From CADEFX01 sp963840425 (GTDB lineage Bacteria; Pseudomonadota; Alphaproteobacteria; Rhizobiales; Hyphomicrobiaceae): 64,000 nucleotides of DNA. Shown here piece by piece: positions 55,759 to 64,000 of the stretch (position 1 is its first letter; each line of letters begins with the position of its first letter). The stretch covers positions 62,001 to 126,000 of the forward strand of contig CAWIYZ010000034.1 of assembly GCA_963840425.1 (NCBI GenBank), written 5' to 3'. The notes under the pieces were generated by a model that was given only the letters and a program-made list of their open reading frames with translations, did no database searches and was not told where the DNA came from. The position numbers were made by a program, and so were the translations under genes.

Positions 55759-56796
55759 CTAGAGCGCCACAGCAGCCTCGAAATAAGCGGCGCATAGGCG
55801 GCGAGCCATGGACCCAACGGAGAGCCTCGGGCTAGGCAACTGGCCATGTGCGGTGTCGTGCCCGATCGCGCCGTACTGGGAGGGGCGCGCGTGCAGCAGA
55901 ATGTGCGCTGCCCGATCAATGAAAGCGGGCTCGCCTGAGCACAGCCGCTCCAGCTTGCACAATTGGCGTTCAAACTCGTCCTGGTGGGGCAGGGAATCAG
56001 GATTCCATCTCGGATCAGCCATGAAGCGGCTGTGAAAAACATCAAGACCGACCAACTCCGCAGTGGTGATGTGCGGTTGGAACAGAGCGCGCAGTTCCGT
56101 CGCGCAGAACAGGTGCGAGGGGAAGGCCAGGCGGCGCCCGTCCTCGAGCTCGACCTCAAAGCGGTCATGTTCATGGTCTTGCACGAAGTGGCGGGCCTTT
56201 TCGACCGCGTCGACAAAGATGGTCGGCAAACTGCCAACCGTGCGCGCGGTCACGAACAAGTGGCCGCCAGTCACCCGGACCAGCTCGGCCGCGACATTGT
56301 TCAGCGCTGCACGCGGTATGTGGTTAAGCACACCGTAGAGACAGAGGCACAGGTCGATTGAGCCAGTCTCCTCCGCAAGTGGCTCCCTAAGATCGCCTTC
56401 CTCCAAGCGCAGGCTCACGCTCGCATGGGTCTGAGCGCGCTCCTGCGCCAGAGCGACCATGTCCGGAGAGATGTCAAAGCCGCGCGCATCAATGCGCGTG
56501 AACCCAAGTTCTAAGGCCCGTGCCAGCGTACGCTGCAGCCAGGTGCCCGGACCACATCCGGCATCGAGAATGCGGATCTGTCGGCGACCGGCGCGCAGCA
56601 GTTCCTCGAGCGCGGCATCGATGCGGGTCCAGATCTCACGGTCGGCGAAGCCGTAGCGACCCGTGAAATCGAACAGTTTGCGCCCGTCGCCGTCGGCATA
56701 AGAGCAATAGCGCCGGCCCGCCGCAGCATAGGCACTGGCAGCCTCGTTCAAATGCTTCTCCGGTAATACATTTGCATGTCCCAGGCTCGTAGCCAC
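55759..56796 (-). CDS. SAM-dependent class I methyltransferase
   Basis: 345 residues starting MATSLGHANVLPEKHLNEA. SAM motif I is R-I-L-D-A-G-C-G-P-G-T-W near residue 75; motif II G-F-D-I-S-P-D-M-V and motif IV I-D-L-C-L-C-L-Y-G-V-L-N follow. A long C-terminal part with E-F-E-R-Q-L-C-K-L-E shows a second domain. Small-molecule or lipid methyltransferase type. First gene of the three-gene operon with the small protein and the DUF6745 protein. Confidence 0.85.
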   Translation of the reverse strand: MATSLGHANVLPEKHLNEAASAYAAAGRRYCSYADGDGRKLFDFTGRYGFADREIWTRIDAALEELLRAGRRQIRILDAGCGPGTWLQRTLARALELGFTRIDARGFDISPDMVALAQERAQTHASVSLRLEEGDLREPLAEETGSIDLCLCLYGVLNHIPRAALNNVAAELVRVTGGHLFVTARTVGSLPTIFVDAVEKARHFVQDHEHDRFEVELEDGRRLAFPSHLFCATELRALFQPHITTAELVGLDVFHSRFMADPRWNPDSLPHQDEFERQLCKLERLCSGEPAFIDRAAHILLHARPSQYGAIGHDTAHGQLPSPRLSVGSMARRLCAAYFEAAVAL

Positions 56797-57188
56797 TGTC
56801 TGCTCCTTGGTGCGCCGCGCCGCGATGGGCTGAAGCGTTGACTCGGCCGTCGCATTCGCGAGCAGCCGGCGGCAGCCGGTGGCGCCGCCGGGGCTATATT
56901 GGGCAGAAGGCCATAGTGTCTCCAGATCAAAGGGACGCTATTTGTATAAGTGCATTGGCGTATACGCGCCTGCATGCCGCGATGTGCATCGAGATACTCA
57001 GCCTTTATGACATTCCTATATCGCGGTCCCCACACCCATCTCGATTTTATATGCCGAGGTGAGCAAGTATCCGGCGCCCTGAGGTGAGCACCTCGCTCTT
57101 CAATCGGGGCCTTTGACGTCGATCAAGATCATGCCTGGTGGGGGCTGCTAGGCATTGTCCAACTTGCCCACAGTCGAAGGAGCCACTC
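56797..57188. other. Upstream region of the kdp operon
   Basis: About 390 bases, no gene. Contains the kdp promoter region, with the near-consensus FNR site at 57113 and a purine-rich GAAGGAG ribosome site before 57189. Confidence 0.45.
57113..57126. promoter_or_regulatory. FNR/FixK-like site upstream of kdp
   Basis: TTGAC-GTCG-ATCAA, one mismatch to the consensus; 63 bases before the 27-residue peptide gene. If functional, oxygen or energy signals would join K+ control of kdp. KdpE binding sites were not recognised. Confidence 0.42.
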
Positions 57189-57272
57189 ATGTTGGATGTG
57201 ATCATGCTGGCCATTGGGGTCGGCTTCTTTGCCGTTGCCCTGGCCTATGTGGCCGCCTGCGAACGGCTGTGA
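57189..57272 (+). CDS. 27-residue membrane peptide before kdpF
   Basis: Reads MLDVIMLAIGVGFFAVALAY followed by V-A-A-C-E-R-L and a stop. A single membrane helix with short termini and an upstream GAAGGAG. Similar tiny genes precede kdpF in many alphaproteobacteria and are usually unannotated. Possibly an additional Kdp-associated helix. Confidence 0.7.
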   Translation: MLDVIMLAIGVGFFAVALAYVAACERL

Positions 57273-57282
57273 GGAGATCCCT

Positions 57283-57372
57283 ATGTTCCTGGAATACGTA
57301 CTTGGGGGCGTCGTTGTCGCGGCGCTCCTCGTCTATCTCACCTACGCCCTGCTGCGGCCGGAAAAGTTCTAG
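57283..57372 (+). CDS. kdpF: Kdp complex small subunit
   Basis: 29 residues, MFLEYVLGGVVVAALLVYLT then Y-A-L-L-R-P-E-K-F. Single hydrophobic helix with the C-terminal L-L-x-P-E-x-F pattern of KdpF, which stabilises KdpABC. It begins 10 bases after the previous peptide (GAGGAG site) and ends 21 bases before kdpA. Confidence 0.85.
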   Translation: MFLEYVLGGVVVAALLVYLTYALLRPEKF

Positions 57373-57393
57373 GCAAGGCTCGAGAGGCAAATC

Positions 57394-59097
57394 ATGACCA
57401 TCAACGGTTGGCTTCAGATCGCGATCTATTTCGCGGTGCTCACCGCCCTTGTCGTCCCGCTCGGCCGCTTCATGGCCAGGGTGTTCGAGGGCGAGCGGAC
57501 ATTTTTGTCGCCTGTCCTGCATCCGGTCGAGGTCTTCCTCTACCGCGCATCAGGCGTCAACGAGACGCGCGAGCAGCATTGGATCACCTATACGGTGGCG
57601 ATGCTGCTGTTCAACGCAGCGGGCTTCCTGCTGGTTTACGCGATCCAGCGGCTGCAGAACGTGTTGCCGCTCAATCCGGCCGACATGTCCGCGGTCGCCC
57701 CTGACCTCGCCTTCAACACCGCTGTCAGTTTCACGTCCAATACCAACTGGCAGAACTACGGCGGCGAGAGCACGATGAGCTATCTCACGCAGATGATGGC
57801 TCTCACCACGCAGAATTTCGTCTCCGCTGCCACCGGCATCGCGCTTGCTATTGCGCTGACCCGCGCCTTCGCGCGGGCGTCGGGTAACACGGTCGGCAAT
57901 TTCTGGGTCGATCTCACCCGCTCAACGCTTTACGTGCTGCTGCCGTTGTCCCTGATTGCCGCCCTGTTCCTGGTGTGGCAGGGCGTGCCGCAGAATCTCG
58001 GGGCCTATGTCGACGCAACCACGCTCGAGGGCGCCAAGCAGACCCTGAGCCAGGGGCCGGCCGCCTCGCAGATCGCCATCAAGCAGCTCGGCACCAATGG
58101 CGGCGGCTTCTGGAACGCCAACTCGTCCGTCCCCTACGAGAACCCGACGCCGCTCAGCAACTTCCTAGAGGTGCTCTACATCCTGCTGATCTCGGCGGCC
58201 CTCACGCACACCTTCGGCCGCATGGTCAAGGACGAGCGACAGGGCTGGGCCCTCTATGCTGCCATGTCGGTGATCTTCCTCGCTTTCGTCGCCATCGCCT
58301 ATTGGGCCGAGGCCGCCGGCAACCCACACTTCGGCGCGCTCGGGCTCGATCCCGCCAACATGGAAGGCAAGGAGGTTCGCTTCGGCATCACCAACTCGGC
58401 GCTGTGGGCGGTAGCAACCACGGCTGCCTCGAACGGCTCCGTTAATTCCATGCACGACAGCTTCACGGCGCTGGGCGGCATGATGCCGATCGTCTTGATG
58501 CAGCTCGGCGAGATCATCTACGGCGGCGTCGGCTCCGGCCTTTACGGCATGCTGCTGTTCGTCATCGTCGCTGTATTCATTGCAGGCTTGATGGTCGGGC
58601 GCACCCCCGAATATCTTGGCAAGAAGATCGAGGCCAAGGAAGTCAAGATGGCCCTGCTGGCCATCCTGGTTCTGCCGTTGATGATCCTCGGTTTCTCCGC
58701 GGTATCTGTCGTGGTGCCGTTCGGCCTGTCCAGCATGCAGGATGCCGGCCCGCATGGGTTCAGCGAGGTCTTGTACCTGTACACGTCCCAGACCGCGAAC
58801 AACGGCTCGGCGTTTGCGGGCTTCACCGGTAATACGCTCTGGTACAACACCACCGGTGGCCTTTCGATGCTGGTCGGCCGCTACTTCGTCATCATCCCGA
58901 TGATGGCGATTGCTGGCTCACTGGTCGTGAAGAAGACTGTCCCCGCCTCAGCCGGCACTTTTCCGACGCACGGCGGCCTGTTCGTCGGCCTGCTGGTTGG
59001 CGTCATTCTGATCATCGGCGGCTTGACCTTCTTCCCTGCGCTGGCGCTCGGGCCCATTGCTGAGCACTTCGCCATGCGCGGCGGCCAAGTCTTCTGA
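57394..59097 (+). CDS. kdpA: Potassium-transporting ATPase potassium-binding subunit
   Basis: 567 residues, ten or more membrane helices. Four selectivity-filter-like loops can be seen: S-F-T-S-N-T-N-W-Q-N-Y-G-G-E, G-T-N-G-G-G-F-W-N-A-N-S, T-N-S-A-L-W-A-V-A-T-T-A-A-S-N-G-S-V-N and Q-T-A-N-N-G-S-A-F-A-G-F. Binds and channels K+ for the high-affinity pump. Confidence 0.97.
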   Translation: MTINGWLQIAIYFAVLTALVVPLGRFMARVFEGERTFLSPVLHPVEVFLYRASGVNETREQHWITYTVAMLLFNAAGFLLVYAIQRLQNVLPLNPADMSAVAPDLAFNTAVSFTSNTNWQNYGGESTMSYLTQMMALTTQNFVSAATGIALAIALTRAFARASGNTVGNFWVDLTRSTLYVLLPLSLIAALFLVWQGVPQNLGAYVDATTLEGAKQTLSQGPAASQIAIKQLGTNGGGFWNANSSVPYENPTPLSNFLEVLYILLISAALTHTFGRMVKDERQGWALYAAMSVIFLAFVAIAYWAEAAGNPHFGALGLDPANMEGKEVRFGITNSALWAVATTAASNGSVNSMHDSFTALGGMMPIVLMQLGEIIYGGVGSGLYGMLLFVIVAVFIAGLMVGRTPEYLGKKIEAKEVKMALLAILVLPLMILGFSAVSVVVPFGLSSMQDAGPHGFSEVLYLYTSQTANNGSAFAGFTGNTLWYNTTGGLSMLVGRYFVIIPMMAIAGSLVVKKTVPASAGTFPTHGGLFVGLLVGVILIIGGLTFFPALALGPIAEHFAMRGGQVF

Positions 59098-59128
59098 TCG
59101 CGTTCCATTCTCATCGGAGTTTACGTCC

Positions 59129-61246
<2,118 letters not shown>

Positions 61247-61258
61247 GGAGTAACACCC

Positions 61259-61858
61259 ATGAGAGAGCTTCGCCCCGCCCTGACGCTGATCGTGCTGTTC
61301 ACGGTCCTCACCGGCCTCATCTACCCGCTGGCCGTCACCGGCATTGCCCAGGTGCTGTTCCCGGCCCAAGCCAACGGCAGCCTCGCGGTCGTTGACGGGA
61401 AGGTGGTCGGCTCGTCGCTGATCGGTCAGGTGTTCAGCGACGATCGCTACTTCCAGGGCCGGCCCTCGGCTACGGTCGCCCCCGATCCAAACGATTCTTC
61501 CAAGACCGTCGATGCACCCTACAACGCGGCGAACTCCGCCGGTTCAAACCTGGGGCCGACCAGCAAGACGCTGATCGAGCGGGTCAAAACCGACGTCGAG
61601 GCCCGCAAGGCGCAGAACGCGAATGCTCGCGTGCCAACAGACCTGGTGACCGCATCCGGCAGCGGGCTTGATCCACACATCTCGCCCGAGGCTGCCGACT
61701 TCCAGGTGCCTCGGATTGCGAAAGCGCGCAATCTGTCGGAGGATCGCCTGCGCCAGCTGGTCGGCCAGCACATTGAGGGCCGTAGCCTCGGCTTTCTCGG
61801 CGAGCCGCGCGTAAACGTGCTCGCACTCAACATGGCCCTGGACCGGACGGCAAAGTAG
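61259..61858 (+). CDS. kdpC: Potassium-transporting ATPase KdpC subunit
   Basis: 199 residues, one N-terminal membrane helix (T-L-I-V-L-F-T-V-L-T-G-L-I-Y-P-L) and a periplasmic domain with the conserved F-Q-G-R-P-S and S-G-S-G-L-D-P-H-I-S segments. Completes the KdpFABC complex. Begins 12 bases after kdpB. Confidence 0.96.
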   Translation: MRELRPALTLIVLFTVLTGLIYPLAVTGIAQVLFPAQANGSLAVVDGKVVGSSLIGQVFSDDRYFQGRPSATVAPDPNDSSKTVDAPYNAANSAGSNLGPTSKTLIERVKTDVEARKAQNANARVPTDLVTASGSGLDPHISPEAADFQVPRIAKARNLSEDRLRQLVGQHIEGRSLGFLGEPRVNVLALNMALDRTAK

Positions 61859-61887
61859 GACTGAGCCCGGCAAGGGGGCTCCGAACG

Positions 61888-64000
61888 ATGGCGGATCAGC
61901 GGACCGACCTGGAACAGAGACCCTCGCCGGACGCCCTGCTCGCCGAGGCCCGCCGCGAGGAGAAGGGCCGGGCGGGCCGTCTCAAGATCTTCGTCGGTGC
62001 AGCACCTGGCGTCGGCAAGACCTATGAGATGCTGCAGGCAGCCCGCGCCAAGCTGAAGGAGGGCGTCGACGTCGTCGTCGGTGTGGTCGAGACGCACGGC
62101 CGCAAGGAGACGGAAGCGCTGCTCGACGGCCTCGAGATGTTGGCCCGCAGGCCCGTGGTGCATGCTGGCACCATCATGAGCGAGTTCGATCTCGACCGAG
62201 CCCTCAAGCGGCGTCCGGGCCTCATCCTTGTCGACGAGCTCGCCCACACCAATCTCCCGGGCAGCCGTCACCCCAAGCGCTACCAGGATGTGGAGGAGCT
62301 GCTGGATGCGGGCCTCGACGTCTACACCACGGTCAACATTCAGCACATCGAGAGCCTCAACGACGTCGTCGCGCAAATCACGCGGGTACGCGTGCGCGAG
62401 ATCGTGCCCGATGCCATTCTCGATCGCGCGAACGATATCGAGCTTGTGGACCTCACGCCCGACGATCTCATCCAGCGCTTGAAGGAAGGCAAGGTCTACG
62501 TTCCCAAGCAGGCCGAGCGGGCGCTCAAGAACTATTTCTCGCCGGCCAACCTGACAGCGTTGCGCGAGCTCGCCTTGCGGCGTACGGCGGACCGCGTCGA
62601 CGACCAACTTCTCGAGCAAATGCAGGCCCGTGCCATTCAAGGTCCGTGGGCCGCAGGCGAGCGCATTCTGGTGTGCGTCAGCGAGGACCCGCGCTCCGCC
62701 GGCCTTGTGCGCTACGCCAAGCGCCTGGCAGATCGGCTCAAGGCACCGTGGACGGCCCTCTATGTTGAGACAGCGCGCGGCCTGCAGTTCAGTGAAGATG
62801 TCAGGGACCAAGTTGCGGCGACCATGCGACTTGCCGAGCGCCTCGATGGTGAGGCCATCACGATCCCGGCCACCGCCCGGCGGCTGGCCGACGATGTGTT
62901 GAACTTTGCGCGCAAGAGCAACGCAACGCACATCATCATTGGCAAGTCGGAACGCTCGCGCTGGTTCGAGATCCTGCATGGGTCGGTCGTGCACGATCTG
63001 GTGCGCCGCGCAGGCAGCATCAGTGTGCATGTCATAGCCGGCGAGCAGGTTGCCGAGCGGCCTTCCGATCGAGGTGTGGTCGTCACAAATGGTGCCCGGC
63101 AATTTGATCCATTGCCTTATCTTATCGCCTTCATCGCCGTGTCTGGCGCCTTGGGCGTCAGCCTCCTCGTTCGACCCCTCTTCGGCATCGAGAATGTCGA
63201 TCTGATATTCCTCACCGCCATTGTTGGCATCGCCGTGCGCTACGGCCTGTGGCCGTCCCTTCTCGCCAGCGTCGTAGCATCTCTCGCCTACAACTTCTTC
63301 TTCCTGCCGCCGATCTACACGTTCACCATCACCGATCCGACCAACATCGCAGCCTTCGTGCTGTTCACCGCGCTGAGTATGGTTGTATCCAACCTCGCCG
63401 CGCGCGGCCGCACGCACGCGGTCTCTGCCTACGAGCGCGTTCGCACTGTCGAGTCTCTGTACGCCTTCAGCCGCAAGCTGGCCGGCGCGGGCACACTCGA
63501 CGATGTCCTCTGGGCGACTGCCTATCAGATCGCCTTGATGCTGAAAGTCCGTGTGGTGCTGCTGCTGCCCGAAAACGGCTCCATTGCCCTCAAGGCGGGC
63601 TACCCGCCCGAGGACACGCTCGATGAGGCCGACCTGGCGGCTGCCAGGTGGGCCTGGGAGAAAAATCGTCCCGCCGGGCGCGACTCGGACGCGTTGCCTG
63701 GGGCCAAGTGGCTGTTCTTGCCCATGCGAACCGGCCGGGGCCCAATCGGCATCGTTGGTATCTGTCGCGATGAGGCTGGCCCCCTCCTGCGCACCGAGCA
63801 GCGGCGCCTTCTCGATGCACTCTCGGACCAAGGTGCCTTAGCAATCGAGCGCGTGTACCTCGTTGAGGATGTCGAACGCGTGCGCCGGGTGGCTGAGACA
63901 GACCGCCTGCGTTCTGCGTTGCTGACATCGATCTCGCACGATCTCAAGACCCCGCTCGCCGCCGTAATGGGTGCAGCAGACGCCTTGCGCGATCTTGCGG
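61888..64000 (+). CDS. kdpD: Osmosensitive K+ channel histidine kinase (partial, cut by window end)
   Basis: 704 codons are in frame to the last base. N-terminal KdpD domain with Walker A G-A-A-P-G-V-G-K-T (Lys44) and D-E-L-A-H-T-N; a Usp-like domain (C-V-S-E-D-P-R-S, then I-G-K-S-E-R-S-R-W); four membrane helices around 63110-63400; GAF-like region; and the phosphoacceptor H-box S-I-S-H-D-L-K-T-P-L (His684). The ATP-binding domain and kdpE lie outside the window. Senses low K+ or turgor to induce kdpFABC. Confidence 0.93.
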   Translation, partial: MADQRTDLEQRPSPDALLAEARREEKGRAGRLKIFVGAAPGVGKTYEMLQAARAKLKEGVDVVVGVVETHGRKETEALLDGLEMLARRPVVHAGTIMSEFDLDRALKRRPGLILVDELAHTNLPGSRHPKRYQDVEELLDAGLDVYTTVNIQHIESLNDVVAQITRVRVREIVPDAILDRANDIELVDLTPDDLIQRLKEGKVYVPKQAERALKNYFSPANLTALRELALRRTADRVDDQLLEQMQARAIQGPWAAGERILVCVSEDPRSAGLVRYAKRLADRLKAPWTALYVETARGLQFSEDVRDQVAATMRLAERLDGEAITIPATARRLADDVLNFARKSNATHIIIGKSERSRWFEILHGSVVHDLVRRAGSISVHVIAGEQVAERPSDRGVVVTNGARQFDPLPYLIAFIAVSGALGVSLLVRPLFGIENVDLIFLTAIVGIAVRYGLWPSLLASVVASLAYNFFFLPPIYTFTITDPTNIAAFVLFTALSMVVSNLAARGRTHAVSAYERVRTVESLYAFSRKLAGAGTLDDVLWATAYQIALMLKVRVVLLLPENGSIALKAGYPPEDTLDEADLAAARWAWEKNRPAGRDSDALPGAKWLFLPMRTGRGPIGIVGICRDEAGPLLRTEQRRLLDALSDQGALAIERVYLVEDVERVRRVAETDRLRSALLTSISHDLKTPLAAVMGAADALRDLA

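Noticed and set aside
61519..63831. 770-codon open frame on the minus strand opposite kdpC/kdpD
   Set aside because: Antisense shadow of two well-recognised genes in GC-rich DNA; composition is biased and no motif is seen.

Overview
The window looks like a chromosomal accessory region of an alphaproteobacterium, most likely Hyphomicrobiales (Rhizobiales; Bradyrhizobium/Rhodoplanes/Hyphomicrobium-like). Grounds: high GC, a class I PHA synthase, a rhizobial-type RNA polymerase omega subunit, LysR and TctABC gene styles, several universal stress proteins, and FNR/FixK-type operators (TTGAT-N4-ATCAA). This is inferred from gene content only. No rRNA, tRNA, CRISPR array or intact IS element was found.

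Layout. 1-5.6 kb: a truncated membrane protein, a DASS-type anion transporter and a MacA/MacB-like ABC exporter. 5.8-10.2 kb: a Glu/Leu/Phe/Val-type dehydrogenase and pdhA-pdhB-pdhC for a pyruvate or branched-chain 2-oxo acid dehydrogenase. 10.2-23.5 kb: a stress and energy island with a P2-type cation ATPase, PHA synthase, a cytochrome c, a ChaB-like protein, Lon protease, two Hsp20 chaperones, three universal stress proteins (Usp) and a baeRF-like protein. 24-28.4 kb: a second adaptor/permease/ATPase exporter and an SPFH protein. 29.2-34.8 kb: a sulfatase-tctB-tctA-tctC operon divergent from a LysR regulator. 34.8-47 kb: a patchwork of regulator remnants, an orphan rpoZ, small unknown genes, an SRAP protein, more Usp, an M48 peptidase, an IS3 remnant, a GNAT protein, a methyltransferase and a Tim44-like protein. 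47.3-49.9 kb: secD-secF without yajC. 50-57 kb: small unknown proteins, CorA, and a three-gene operon of methyltransferase, small conserved protein and DUF6745 protein. 57.2-64 kb: kdpFABC followed by kdpD, cut by the window end.

Working together. Usp, Hsp20/Lon, PHA synthesis, PDH and Kdp fit a low-oxygen or energy-stress response. Three perfect FNR/FixK palindromes and four to five one-mismatch copies lie upstream of these genes, which suggests a shared Crp/FNR-type regulon. Two Crp/FNR-family genes and two response-regulator genes nearby are themselves broken.

Quality caveat. Many conserved genes are split by single-base frameshifts (DASS transporter, macA, MacB-type ATPase, pdhA, pdhB, chaB, one usp, ABC ATPase, methyltransferase, Tim44-like, secF, secD). 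Protein homology runs straight across the breaks, so most are probably assembly indels, although real decay of a spare secDF copy cannot be excluded. For these genes the whole locus is reported and the approximate break points are given.
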